This document shows, piece after piece, positions 48,301 to 62,300 of a stretch of DNA of 64,000 bases (its first letter is position 1; each line of letters begins with the position of its first letter). The stretch comes from Ignelater luminosus (lineage: Eukaryota > Arthropoda > Insecta > Coleoptera > Elateridae), in NCBI GenBank assembly GCA_011009095.1, contig VTPC01000638.1, positions 99,394 to 163,393 on the forward strand. The letters are read 5' to 3'. The translations under genes and the position numbers were made by a program. The notes beneath the pieces are model-generated. The model saw only the letters and a list, made by a program, of their open reading frames with translations, did not search any database and was not told the origin of the DNA.

Positions 48301-51300
48301 CTGAAATTCTTAATAATGAAAAGCTCTTTAGTAAAAAAGTTAGCCTTGTAACAGTTTGATTATTAAACACGTGCCCACCTGTACTGCGTAACGAAACCTG
48401 CCTTGATTATAAATAAAGAACTTTCTAAAACAGAAGCTGTAAAAGAAAAAATTCTATTTTTTGTGCGTAGTGTACAACATTTATTTATTTGCGTAACGTG
48501 GGCTTTTTATTACTGTTAAGATTAATCACCAATACGAGAGAATGGAATCTCCGGATTCGATTAAATTTATGTAGCACCAAACAACGTTAAGAATTGTGCG
48601 TATGCAAAATTTGTAGTCCAATTTCTTCTTTTATACAAATAGCATTAAAATGCCTACTGGTACTACCTTATAACGTGAAATTCTCATCTTGATTAAATTA
48701 GTTACCTTTAAGAATATTATTATTTTATGCAGGTACAAGTTTATAACTTTTGAAACTTAAAAAAGTCCAGTTAGTAGACTTACCTCTTTGAATAGTAGAC
48801 ATCATCTTATGCGTTTTCTGATAACCTCTTCTACTGAATTGTTCTGCATGCACAGTTCGTTTTGACTTTTTGAGATAAACTTCTGGTCGCGCGCGCGCAC
48901 CGTTGTGTATCAATTGGTTTATAAAGTATAAAGAATAGAATTCTTCCGTCAAAAGCACAATAGGCACCATCATGTTTGATTGGTCTCATCTATGTTCAAA
49001 AGAACGTTTGCTCAATAAATATTATCCAGCTTTTCAAACATTAGTTGCATCCATGCGAAAACTGTTTTTCAATTTATTTAATATTTGCTCTGACGTTAGC
49101 TTCTATATCTACGTAGTATAGGACCCTGTTTTTGTTCAGCACGAGTGCACAATATTGAAATGCCGATCAATATGGCTCGAGAAATAGACGTTCTAATACA
49201 TTAGATTTCCTGGACTTTGATGCCATATAATACAAAGGGTTTTATTTTTCAACTACGAAGCCGTAAAAGGCGCGTTATAACAATTGGAAAGGGATAAGCC
49301 GTTACTTTATTTCCTAACTTCTTTAAAGACATCTTTATTATGATCGATTCAAAGCTCTCCGAACTCAAAATTCAATCCTGTTTCGTGATACTGAAGCTTT
49401 TTTGCCGACTTTCTTTCTCCCACAAAAACTCAAATTAAATTTTTCTCTAGGCACAATAGCAATAAATTTTCGATTTTCAACTTACTTTTGGTTCCCCTTT
49501 TCTTGGCTTCCGGCTATATTTATAAAACAATTCTGTTTGACCAAGATTAAAAGCAGGTAAATACTTCACATAATTGTTTAATTATAAGAAAGTTTGAAGT
49601 CGACTTCACTATATACTAATGCTAATGCGAAAGATACACAATCGTTTAGTTAGTGTGAGTTTAGACATGCTGGTTTATTTTAAAGTTCGGAGAGTCCATA
49701 TTTGACTTACAAATCAGTTTAAATCGGTTCCCGGACACGAGAAAATATAACCTCGCAATCTAATAACTTTGAGTTATGCAAATTATTCATTTTTAAACCT
49801 TTCTTAGTCAGTTATTTATGTTCATCTTTCTTTGCTAAAGAATCTTTATCTGTAATATTAGATTAAATGCATTTTGCATAAATCAATCCCGTTCTCAACT
49901 GAGACACAAAACTTGTAATTAATTTGGATAAGAAGAGATAAGAAGACTCTGATTTCTTACTGCTTTATTTTATTGAGTTATTCTTAACTGCTTTTAATTT
50001 GTTGGAAGACCTAAGAATAAAGTTAAACTTTAAAATTTAATTTCTTTTCAAATATATTATATTTAAGTAAATATAAGGTGTAATCAAAATTGAAGGACGT
50101 ACTTGAAGACAAATTTTGCTGCTATGATTTGATTAGAAATTAACAAAGAAAGTTTAATTAAAATTCGTCACAAACGAAAAATATTTCTTAAAGATCTTTG
50201 GGATAACTTAAGTGTCATTTTGAATTAAACTTCATATACCACAACGAAAAGATAAAATGATTCTATTAAAAGACACAACTTCTAAGGTAGAGATGGGGTT
50301 ACCTTATTTGAAATTAAAATCTAGAAAATTCTAACATACGATTTCTCGCGAATCTAAACTATCTTCAAATTGTTGTCTTTCAAAAATTTCTGTTAGACCT
50401 CTTAGCACTTTCTAACACTTACATAAAAGTTGATTAATAATGTTGTTAGTACTTGGAACTTTCAACAAAAGTAAGGTTAATATTATTGATCCAGAAGGGC
50501 AGCCTTGCGTAAAAACAACAAATACACCATTTTAAATCTCTTAGTAAGATTAAACAAATTTCTTTATGTCTCAAGCAGTAAGCTTTAATGCTTTCAAATA
50601 TATTTACCTTGCACTATGGCTACTGCATATACCCGTTCATCAAAAGAGGTCGATTGGAACGCACTGGTAGTAAGAGTGGTCTAACGTCTTGTGGTTGCTT
50701 TTATGCTCAAGATAGTGGTGTAATCAACGGGAGACTAAAATCAGTATCGGCGACGAAGACCAGGTCAGAAATCGCGTAACACTTTTTTAATTATATCGTT
50801 TCCTGTGGATTCCGTGCTGCATTTTGCAGCCCAAATTCTGAATTTATTTTCTTTCATTACTGAAGAGGCGTATAGCCTACTCCAGACGTTGATCTAAAGA
50901 ATTATTGCAGTCCAATAAACCTTCTCTTACCCCTTTCTTTACTCGCAGACCTGTGTTGACCACATCGTTGACCACCATCAACCGAAATCAAAGTAGTAAA
51001 GCACCGGAATGAGCTCAGAATCCAATCCACATCAACCATATTACGACAACAACAAGAGACTAAGGACAGCAAAACTTCATTAAATTTTTCTACACCACAT
51101 TATGTTTCCAGCTATTATTGTTTTGTGGTTGTTCTGATAAGCACAATTTATCATGCTTGTCGCTACGTCAAGGAACGGCGTCGTCACCACAGACAGAACT
51201 TCTTTTTTTCAACCGTCGTCGTCGATAAAAGAAAAACATGTACAAAGTAGATTTTCTATAGCGACCACTGGTGTAACATAAACAAATCAAGTCAGTACAA

Positions 51301-51590
51301 GTCTCTGGTGAACATTAAATGGCGTGCCTAAGCAATTAACGCTTTAGGTTGTCATTTAATAAGTTTGGGGATTCGAATTTCCAGATTGACTGTTTTCATT
51401 AACTAAAATTTTTCGCAGTTTTCTTTAATGGTACAGTTAAATACCAAAACAGTACTCCTTATACCATCCTTACCTTCTTACATTTTAGAATTCTTGGGTA
51501 AAAAGAAGCCTCCGAACTCTTAAATGGATCTGCCCTTAGAGGGAATAAAATGCAATGACTTTCCTCCCTCTTTTCTACAGTGGGCATAGT
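45320..51590. other. Long AT-rich stretch, no supported gene
   Basis: A pyrimidine-rich tract covers about 46250-46620. A short (CG)n run lies near 48889-48898. Several open frames of 60-80 codons look like chance. Confidence 0.45.
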
Positions 51591-51599
51591 TTGATATTC

Positions 51600-52330
51600 A
51601 TATTTAGAAGAAGACCTAGAAAAAGAAAGACAGAAAAGGTAACTAAAAGTATTAATATTTCACAAAGCACAATGGTTAGAAAATTGAATACAAAAAACAA
51701 AAAAGCCACTGGCTGCAGAAAAATGGCAGGTCTAAAGTCACAGTTTGTAAGAGCCGAAAATTGAGCACAAAAAAATTGAAAAGATGGAGATATTGAAAGT
51801 TGGCCAAATGGATTCACGGTTGCTGGTGGAATGAGTGGTAATAGTGTATTATCGTTTATCAGTTTTAAAAGAAGTTAGAGTAAATGCTGATTATTATGTA
51901 AAGTACGTTCTAAAGTCATATTTGGAGAAAGAAATTCCAGAGGTATATGCGTGTGAAGGATGAAAAGTGACACTTCGTCACAATAAAGCTTTAAGTTACA
52001 TAGCACAGTTAACGAGTGTCTGTCTTAGAAACCCTAGAAGCAAAAATGGTTCTAACTATATAAATAAACATATCCCTACAAAAGTACCTGATATAAGTTC
52101 TGCTGAGTTGACTATTTAAAACAAAGATTGCTTAATAGAAAGGCAAAAAGTTTGGATGGCCCCTGGAAAGTATTAAAGTAACAGTAGTCAACTGTAACCC
52201 AGGAAAAGTACTTTGGAGTGTTTTTAAATGTTGAAAAAAAAGATACCGCGCGACGGCTGGTTTAATTTCTGTATTGGAGCAAAACACCCAGGATACATTC
52301 GTTCTAGTTTGTGAAAAGAAATAGCATTTG
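51600..52330 (+). pseudogene. Decayed transposase, plus strand (IS630/Tc1/mariner superfamily-like)
   Basis: Readable pieces in order: RPRKRKTEKVTKSINISQST (helix-turn-helix), KMAGLKSQFVRAEN, WPNGFTVAGGMS, then one frame from about 51879 to 52118 with VRVNADYYVKYVLKSYLEKE, KVTLRHNKALSYIAQLT and HIPTKVPDISSAEL. A shifted frame follows with LLNRKAKSLDGPWKVLK. This follows an arthropod transposase pattern (VNADYY, HHDKASSH, IP.KSPDASPMDF, LLKR...LDGLWKV). The catalytic Asp of HHDKA is Asn here, and the block between helix-turn-helix and VAGGM is shortened. There are several stops and shifts. It is the only clearly plus-strand coding element relic in the window. Confidence 0.5.
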
Positions 52331-52339
52331 CCATTGGTT

Positions 52340-55300
52340 ATCTTTGCTTTTGATAAGCCAGGAACCAATACATCTTCCACCCTATTAGTTCTAATTTTTT
52401 CTATCTGGTTGCTATATTGTTTTTCTAGTAAGCCTAACTACGTTTCGATAAAAAAACTTCTTAATAATATCCTAAAAATCTGATTATTCCTTCAACAAGC
52501 AGTCGATTTTATTTAAAAAAGATTAGAATTTCTATATAATAGATACTAGAAATATTTTACTTTGTCTGGATAAATTCTAATTAACCCAGGTTAATCTTCC
52601 TTGTATCCTTTCCAGGCTACTGAGAGATATTTTTCTGAGTCGATCTATAAATCTTCAAGTTTTTTTATCGTCTTATGTTCACGTCTAATTATAATTTCTT
52701 GAACGTTTAAAAATCACCTTGGATTGTTTTCGTTGAGCGTGAATGTTCTCATCGACTTTTATTCTTGTTTGGAATTCTTATTGGTTTTTTAATTTTTTGT
52801 CATTAGCTTATTATTTGATATTAGGGATAAGTCTCTACTACCAGGTCAGGTTTCTAAGCATATTTCATCGCCTTCTTTCTTTTATAAAACTGTTTTGTGT
52901 TTTTCTTTAAAAATAATCAACTTTCATCTCGGATTTTCCTTTTTGTCACTTCTGCGTTTAATTTATAAGACCAGATTACCTATTGATAAAATTTAAAGTT
53001 TATTACCCCTGTCAAATCTTTTAAGAACCCTTCAAATTGGTTAACGTTGTGTTGTTTCCGTTAACTTCGTATTTTCATCTGGTTTCGGACAAAGAGTTGA
53101 CCGCTAGTCCGCGTTCACTAGGGACGTATTGTTTTTTCCAAATTAAATTTTTACAGGTTGGTTACTCCTGATGTGGCAGTTTTAGTGGTGTGTGTTTTCA
53201 GTGTTTGTAAGCTTTGCCTAGTAACCTTTTTCCTGGGATTATTTTGTTGGACGTTGATTAGATTAGCCTACCTTTTCGTCAAATCTTGGAGGGTAAGATA
53301 CTTCAAGTTTTTCTTGCTTGTGTCAATTTCTTCTTACCATAATTGCTATAGCTATTATTTCCGCAAGGATTCTGGTGTACCAGATATTTTTTTTTAGATT
53401 ACTTAACTGATTAGTATTAGCGTATCGATGCGTTTGTATATTTTCTTGGTCGTCTGATATTTGCAATCTTATTTAATATATTTGTTCGTCGACCTCATTA
53501 CAAAAGTGGATTTTCTGACTCTCAGTTTGTGGTAGAAAGTTTTTCCTACCGGTTCAATCTTTATTTGGCTTTTTTCTTAGATATGTTTTGGATACCATGG
53601 ATACCAAAGCTTTCTTACAATTACTTATAAAAGGAAACTTTTAATGTAGGATAACCTTTATCTAGAGTTTTGATAAATTTTCTAAGGCCGACAACAAATC
53701 ATATGTGAAACTCTGAAAGAAGGTGTCTTTTTATCCGCGTGTGCCATTTATTTCACGAGTATCACTTTCTTCCCTTATAATACAAATAATTATTATTTTG
53801 ATATCATTGTGTATTTTATTGTATATATAGCCTTCTTACCTATGCTCAAGGCCACTGCTGAGTTTAGTTGGACTTAGACCAAAACGGGTAAGCATATTGT
53901 AACGCAAAGTTACGTTACGCAATACCATACTGTTACTGACAATAAACCGTAAGTACCATTCTTCCTGCTGCTTGTCTGTAAATTGCTAGGTGTGTGGATG
54001 TATTAACACTTATTTCTTACTTTGCTGAAGGACTTGTGATGTTGATAGAAGTTGGTTTGTTTGTAAATATATTATCATTTATCACATAAGCTCTACGAAC
54101 ATTCCAAATTAAAATACTGAGCTATTTTTCTGACATTAGTCTTTAATTAAATTGTAACCCCGATAATGTAAGTTTTAATATTGGTTGATGATATAGATCT
54201 TTTGAGGATTTGCAATTTAATATTGAGATTTCTTTGTAATTAAATAATTACAAATCTTTTTTTTTATGAGTTAAGAAAATTGGAGATTAGATGTATTTAC
54301 GTTCTTGGCATTTTAGGTACAAGATACATATTCGTAGAAGTAAAGACATACTAGACAAGTATTTATTCTTAACATGAATGTGTTTAATGTTTTTTTATTC
54401 ACGACTAAGGCCACCAACTGCCGCTAGACCAGTGACTTTACATATAACTTTAACTTTATAATTAATTAATTTTTTAAGTAGAGTTGGCTTAAAGTACTTG
54501 TATTTGCAATGGCGTCATTCCAACTCGAGGTATGCAGATTAGACAAACGTTTAGGATCTTTGAGAATAGTTACCAACAGGTAAAAGAAATAAAAATAATC
54601 AAATAATTTGATATTCTTCAATAATAATTCTATAGAAAATATTTTGTATGTGAACTGTATTGCTCGTCTCTATTATAGACAAAATTGTAGTAACATAAAG
54701 ACGTTGACGTAGTTCATTCTTTATGGCACTTGGTAGGATATACTTCTTTGCGGTTTGGCTAATAAGTAATAAAACTGACTAATTAAACTTGTCAAAGACT
54801 CAGCGAGAAACTAACTACGGAGTAAGGAACATATCAATATTAGCGTAGCATTAAAAATAGAAAGTAAGTTGCATTCAAAGTTAGTTGAGCACTCTGATGC
54901 GATTGGCGCGAACTTGTCTATTCCATTATACAAGCTTTTTACTTATTAAAAACTCGCTTCAGAGTTTACTGTTGCAAAATTAATCTTTGTTGATTGTTTC
55001 CACATTGAATTATTTCTAATATAACTACAACTCCACTCTATTATTTTTTTGCTACGATTAGAGTTAGAAATGTTTTTGCAATTAAACAAGATATCTACAC
55101 AGCCATAGGAGGAGAACCTTTAAAAGAAAATCTGAAGTGAAACCTTGCACATGAAGGACTTTTCGAACTTTTAAAAATAAGAGCTTTATATTGAACTTAT
55201 ACTAAAACTTACGGGAAGGAATAAATCTTTTAATATCGCGAATTTAAAATCCACTCTTTGTCAACTACAGGCACTTCCTTTCCTAATTTCCTTTCATTTT

Positions 55301-57394
55301 TTTTACATAAAAAATTAATGACTAAGGAAAAGGAAAAGGAAAAGCAAAATACAAACACATAATACACGTTAATAACAATCTTGAACTGCAGTTTCAGAAA
55401 CACATACCATCAATATTCAAGTAGGGCACACAGCTGTGTTAGTACTTTACGTTATATCTAAATGTTGTAGTAAATATAGCTATTTATAAGGTTTGCCGTT
55501 CAATTGACGTAAGGAATAATCGATTATCGTAAAAGGAGTTAGTTTGAATGTTACACTAAATATCAAATAGTAGTAGGCATCTATATATTATAACGTAAAC
55601 AAGAACTTTCCGTCTGGAGATCAAAGTTTCAGAAACGTAATATAACCTTAGAGGACTTGAATTCGGGTTTACGTACATTCAAATTATTTTCTACTCCTTT
55701 TTGCTCGAACATTCTGCGGAATTTTGAAATTATATAATAAATACATCGATTTAAAACTCAAAGACACGTTTCCCTTCTTTAATTATTTATTCACAGCAGG
55801 ATTTTTAATATTTATTTTTTTTAAATTTCCAGACTTTTTTACAACGTTTTCAACTTGATAATTACATGGGATCCACCGATAAAGAACTTGCAACTTCTTT
55901 ATTCTAGTAAAACTTTATATTAATATGTTTGAGGTAATTAGAAATAATCTGCGACGAAGCCTGACCAACTTGAAGATAAGCCTTCATTTGTCTTTTCTTA
56001 TTATTAATAAGGCATTTTGGAAACCGTTCACAGCATGTTAATCTAAATAAATTAATTGCTAACAGTATTTAGAAACATTTTTCTTCATTACCTAGGCTCT
56101 TTGGTGTTATTATACAGTTTTCGGTTTAACTCTCTTATAAAAAGGTTTTATAATGGCAAGACGAACTTCCTAAACTATACTTGCTGTTAGATTAAAAGCG
56201 TACGTTGTAAGAAACCTTTACAATGTCTTGGAGTTGTGTTTGCCACTGTTCAAGAAACGAACAACTGTAGAAAACGTAATGGGCTTACTTATATCTCAAT
56301 ATCGAATTGAGTACGTTGTTTAACTTACCGTTAACATACAATTTGACTTGCCACTTACTTTTAGATGACAAAGTAGAGAAATGGATAAAATCAATGGGCG
56401 CCAGTGACGACAATCCACTGTCCCTAAATAGTATAGCCTCGCCATAAGTTAACTATACTGACTTTTAGATAAATTTATGAAAATCGTGTTTTCTATAAAT
56501 TATATTGAAGCTTTTTGTAATATTAAATGCCTTATGGCAAATAAACACAAAGAGTACATGGTCTGGACGGCGGCCTCGAAGATTGTCAAACTTCTAGCGG
56601 TTTACAGCTGATACATATCTGCAAGTACTTCAAGCAAAAACATCCAAACACAAGAATATAGGTTACAAAACATGTAATCGCGCAATAAACTAAACAAACA
56701 GATTCGTATAAACATTTAATTTAATTCACAAAACAAACGAGAGGATCTGACTGGTTTAATGAATGCAACTTAAATAAACAAAGCAAACAAGAAAAAAACT
56801 AATTTAATTTAGTATCCGCCGGATTCATTCACGTCCGGTCAAATACAACGTTATTTATAAATAAACAAATAATGTATTTGCGTTAGAAAGCTCTATTTTA
56901 CTTATCAGGTCTTTCTAAATTCTGTTATTACTATTATACAACAAACTACGATTTTCGAAACTAACATTTACTTGCAATCAATACATAAATAAATAAACAC
57001 TTATAATTATGTAACAGCGTGTCGTCTCAGTATAATCAGTTGGTCGCTTTTCGTACTCGTTATGGCCTAGACACCTGATTAGAAAATCTTTAATACAAAA
57101 TTCTTGATTCAACAGTTTGCAAACCAAACCTCTGTCTTATTTATATTTTAAGAAGATGCTCTGCAATCTAACTTATTTGAACGTTAAAAGGATTTACTGA
57201 AAGCTAACTTAATCAACTAATACACGTCTATTGGATTTCCTAAGAAAACGACGGAAATTACATTATAATACAAAGTCTAGACTTACGTAGTTAGTTATAA
57301 CAGCTAATTTGTTATTTTAACACTCAACCAATAATTTAATTCGGTTCGTGTACAATAATTTAAAATGCTAGATGGTTGGAAGATTGATAAAATT
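52340..57394. other. AT-rich stretch, nothing recognised
   Basis: A bulged inverted repeat TATTGTAACG / CGTTACGCAATA lies at about 53898-53927. No coding relic, RNA gene or element boundary was found. Confidence 0.45.
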
Positions 57395-57480
57395 TCAATA
57401 CTACACTACGAGTGGGGGTCAGGTGGTCCGGACTGACGAAAATGAGTAATTTCTGGTGTCAGACTTCATTGACTAAATGA
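57395..57480 (+). repeat. Direct repeat R1
   Basis: About 85 bases starting TCAATACTACACTAC, with GTGGGGGTCAGGT, GTCCGGACTGA and CTGGTGTCAGACTT. It recurs at 58558-58641 with about eight differences. The pair is separated by about 1.16 kb and lies in or beside repeat copy B. Confidence 0.85.
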
Positions 57481-57849
57481 ATAACTAAAATCACGAGTCA
57501 TCTTCAGAGTTGACTTGCATAGAATTATCAATTAAGTCTCTTTAGATCTACGTCAGTTGAATACACAATAATAAATATTATTACATTAACTTCATGTATG
57601 GTTTATTGACGAGATTCGACGGGTAAATATTCAATTATTCCATTTCGTGACGTGATTCTGATAGTGATAGTGAAGATTATCCAAAGAACTATTTCTTGAA
57701 CGGAGCTAGTATTATAAATGATAAGCGATTTGTTGAGACTTACAACGAAAGCACCCACGTCACGATACTAACTGACGGAACGGTAAGCGGAGCCGTAGTG
57801 GGTCCTCAGACGGAAGGACCCTTTTGGACTCAGTCATACATAGTGCCTG

Positions 57850-59305
57850 CTCGTAACCAAAAAAACTCTGACAAAAATAATAGGGTTGGGGGTATTTAAA
57901 AGACAAAATTTTAGTAAAAAGTCGTTCAAGCGCGAAGAAATCCGGTTGGCAAACTGCTAAATGTATCTCTACTTTAGTATTTTATTTTTCTTTATTCCGA
58001 GACTTTTGTGGTTAGAGTCGGTGCTGCAGACACATAAATGAAGCTTCTTGACATTATATGCAAATTACCTTTAAGCAGCTACTTTAGGTCAAACGAGTAG
58101 GAATGGGTTAGGTTCTCCACCCTTCACGTTTGCCAATAAACGAAATCTTGCCGTCATTACCGCGAATTATTTAATCGAGGGGAAAGGACGTTGCTAGATG
58201 GCAAACTAACGCCTCTTCTCGCTTGATATTTTTCAAAAAGTCTGGCTTGAGCTTTCAACAACAACGCGTTGCGTTCCTTCCGATCTTTGATACCTAGAGA
58301 TTTTCCTTTTGGGAATTTTGAAGTCGCGAGATCCAATAGTTTGGATAAAGCTACCGAGGTTTCATTGTTTAACCTGATTCTATTGTAGTATTTTGGAGTT
58401 GAAGCGCGTCGCGATCTTCAGTGCATCGAACTCAAAGATTTACCCTGGATTTCAGAAAGATATCGTCAGTGTATCATTACCTTTTTTAAATCTCAGTCCC
58501 GTTACTGGATGATACAATCTCCAAAAGATGTTGTCGTTATAATTCTCGTAAACGAGCTCAATACTACACTACTAGTGGGGGTCAGGTAGTCCGGACTGAT
58601 CAAAATGAGTAATTCCTGGTGTCAGACTTTATTTACTCAGTGAATATTATTATTAAAATTTTTTAAAATATAGGTAGGTAGGTAACCGACCCTTCTGGTC
58701 TGAAACGCACATTACTTGTATATAACAATTTATCGCTTTTCTTTCTTATGTTTATTTATTTATTTGTATTTACATTTGTAACCAAAACGTATTGTTTCCT
58801 GATTTATTTGTTTTGTGTCTACTTTCGTTTCGCTTTTGTGAATTTGTACATATGTTTACCGAATATTACGTGTGTTTTGTTATGATTCTAATTGTTGTTT
58901 GTTTGTGGCAACACACGTGATAGGTTTTGTTTCAGGAAGCATAAGGCTCTTGGAAAATTGCTATGGAATTCAACTGCGCACACTGGAGACAAACAAAAGT
59001 TATTCAGTAAGTATTGTGTGATCGATCAGGTGCCGCAGAAGAAACCTATTGCATATCCGGTAGACCGAAACAGTTGGTCAGTCTTAGGGTCAGCTGTTCA
59101 TTTGTATAGGTCAAAGTTAACTAAGACTGGTGCATTCTCAAATTACAACCCTTCCGTTATCGTTCTTTGCCGTTAGGCCTCTCTATGACCCCGGCCCACT
59201 CTCCGATAAAACCGAGCAAGTCGTGTCTTAAGGTATACCGATATTATTTTATGCTACGTCATTTCTCAGAGTCACTAAACCCACTTTTACACGTAACAAA
59301 ACGAA
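57850..59305 (+). repeat. Unclassified interspersed repeat, copy B
   Basis: Diverged reverse-orientation partner of 5728-7640. The plus-strand frame at 58892-59176 (94 codons) contains LGSAVHLYRSKLTKTG, matching the copy A frame; the block before it (KYC.I.Q..QK.PI) also matches. Downstream, CCTCTCTATGACCCC and CCCACTTTTACACGTAAC are shared. At the other end, TGACATTATATGCAAATTA and CGCGAATTATTTAATCGAGG match copy A. Class and function are unknown. A GC-richer 67-codon frame at 57696-57899 lies just outside the shared part. Confidence 0.7.
58558..58641 (+). repeat. Direct repeat R2
   Basis: Second copy of the 57395-57480 sequence in the same orientation, inside copy B. It may be a terminal or internal repeat of the element. 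Confidence 0.85.
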
Positions 59306-62300
59306 ATGGTTACACACTCCTAAATGGTCAATGGAATATATTATTTTGCGACATAAAACAAGATGTTCGTACCCCACTGAAAACAATGAATTGTTTGCGT
59401 CTTGACAGGTTTAAAAGCACTTACAATAAAAATTCAAAGATATCGTAATTGATACAGTTAATACTTACTAGACAATCTAACACTTGTTAAAATTTATTAC
59501 GTCTGTATTAATATTATATTTGCAGACCGTTCTTAACGTATTACTTTATAAATATATGAGGCTACATACTAGGTGCGCTCATAGAAATATTATTGCAACA
59601 AACAATACGGGACAAAGCTTATTAGTAAAATTGGGCTTCTAAACGTTATTAATTTAATGACAGAGGGTTCCAATTTCTCAGAATAACACATGATACCAGT
59701 TTTACTGATAACTGAACGTTTATATCTTTAGATCAAGATCAGGACTTTGCTTGATTGGTTCTCAACTGCTGAAACCAAATAGTTTAAACAGTAATCTTTA
59801 AATCAATTACCTATCTGTGAAAGTATGTCCACACCGGACTGACTTCCCCACAAAAAGTGATTTACACATTTCGGCGTCCACTAGGATTACTCCGTGGTTT
59901 ACAATTTTGGACATAGTTTGAACCTACCTTATGCTGAGTTGTTACTCACTTATTACCCGTAGTAGTTTAGCAAAAGAAACAATAATAAAATGCTTAAATA
60001 TAAAAACAAGCAGAAAACGATCGCAAATTGAACTCAATAACGATTTTCTCCCCGCTAGAGGCATTGTTGTTGCACGTCATATTTGACAAGTTTAAATGTC
60101 AGTTTATAAGTCTGAGGTTATTAAAATTTAAATTTTAGATACAAGTAATTATTAATGCATTGTTGCATATCATTCTTGATTCTTTGCAAAGTTTGTATAG
60201 GCATGTGTATTTTCTATTTCTTTGCCATTTTCATCACTTTCACAATTATTTTTTATATATGATTGTAAAAAAGATTTTGAAGTGGTTGCCGAAAGCATAA
60301 ATTTTCAGTTCAATAAATTACAAAATCTATTGATAATATCCTTTCATAATACTGCATGTGCGAGGTATAACCAATGCCAAAATTTTCAACTTTGGTTAGC
60401 TCATGAGGAAAGACGAGACATCCAGGAACATTTTCCTACAGGACTTTTCTTCTTAGTTTTAGTCGAGGAACCTTGCTACGTGAAGCTATTTTGTTAATTG
60501 TCGAACACTCTGTATATCTTAAGTTGTTATGATAATTGCTTTACCATTTTATTAAAAATAACAACTGTATTAGTTACATAATTTGTATAAGTCAAAAATG
60601 TAAAGTTATTTAAGTATGGAAACATCAAAAGCTGGTTTTCAATTACAACCCTTTCTTGCACGTTTTAGTAAATCAATTCCCATCTAGGCTCCTTTATGTT
60701 AAAACTTAACCTTAATAAGTAAACTACAAGGAGTCTCATATTATCTTTATGCTTATCTTGCATAATTTAATAGTTATGTTGGTTGGATCCCAAAATTATA
60801 GATGATGGGTTAATGGTAAAGTGTTACCCGTGCAGAGCTCTATCCGAAGCTGCAACATTCTCCTATTTATTACAGCAATAGAATATGTACCATAGAAATT
60901 CATTTTAATGTAAAGAATAAGAAATGATCTAAGGCGCGTACTTTACAAGATGAAATATGTATAAAAGAGAAAAGTCAGTTTTCTGGAATAAGAAATTGCA
61001 GGTAGTAACGGACCGAAAACAACCGCACTAAAAACGATCATTAATATTTGTTAATTCTTTCGTTTGACAGTTAAAGCTGTAGTTCATGTTTTAGCGAATC
61101 CCTTAAGAGTTATAGAGTGTGCCGCATTAAAGAATATTTTTCCGCGAATTTTTCGATAAATTGTAAAAATATGCGCAATTCTTTCACTTATTCTATTAAA
61201 TAAAATTCCCAAGTTGCAAAACCTAATCTAAACTCCAATAAATCACCTTTTTTAAAACCTTAAATTAGGAGGATATATATTCGGGATATAAATCAGGCGA
61301 AGAATTTTATATTGCGTTATAATTCCTTCGGGACAAAATCCGACAAAAATTCGGGTCATAAAAAGTTCCCTCTTTGACTTACGAAACAAAATGTGTCATC
61401 TTTTATGTAGGCCTATTCCTTTCTTCTCGATGGCCCTCAACTATAAAACATTTGACAAGGTTCAGTTAGATGTTCGAAAATAAAGCAAGAAAATTCGAAA
61501 CCGTTCGTTCAGCTTTATATAGAAAAATGTAACATGAAAGAAAAATACTACTCAATGCTGCTCTCTTTTTCTTGTCTTTTAAAATTAACTTTTCATCTAA
61601 ACTATCGTCCTGTCTCTTATTTTATTCAAGAGAACACGAACAGAACTCTATTTGGATTCATAACCAAAGTGGACAGAAAGTTGGAATGGCGAATAAAATA
61701 GAAATGGAAACAGTGGATGATAAATGAAACGAGAGATGTTCCAGTTATTTAAGTGAAGATACTCCCTTTTCTAAAAGGAATACTTTTTGAAACTTTGTTT
61801 TTCCGCGTAGATGACTGACGTTTGGTGTTAATTTAGGCTTAAAAACTGGAACTGTGTTAACTACAGGGAGAATGAAAAACACCTATTAGCACGTCATAAA
61901 GGAAATTTCCAAAATTGCTTTAATTAAATTTTTTTAATTTTCTAAACAAATTTTTGCATTAATTATGAATTATTTTCCTACTGCTTATGCAAATTAGAAA
62001 CAAGACAAACAAGAATTATATAGTAATTCAGATTACATTCAAGTGAAAGTAGCAGCAAATTAACAGTAACTTGACTTTCTTAATCGTCATCGTTAGTTAA
62101 CTGTAAAGTGTTTGCTCAAAATACCTTGAAGAACTTGCTAACTAACTTATTTTTATTCGTGTGGAAAATCAAATGAGTATCACAAAATTTAGCATTTCAA
62201 AGCACATACAGGGTTAACAAGAATAACTAGAAAATTTGCATATTTAAGGAAATTATATTAAAAGAGAGGTAATTCTATAATGTGTCTTACTTTGTTATCA

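Noticed and set aside
56396..56406. GGGCGCCA, on the minus strand TGGCGCCCA, like the start of a tRNA-Lys primer-binding site
   Set aside because: Only nine bases match, the following bases do not fit, and no LTR-like block or retroelement coding sequence is near.
60480..60520. CGAACACTCTGTATA, resembles an insect repeat terminus
   Set aside because: No matching second end was found.
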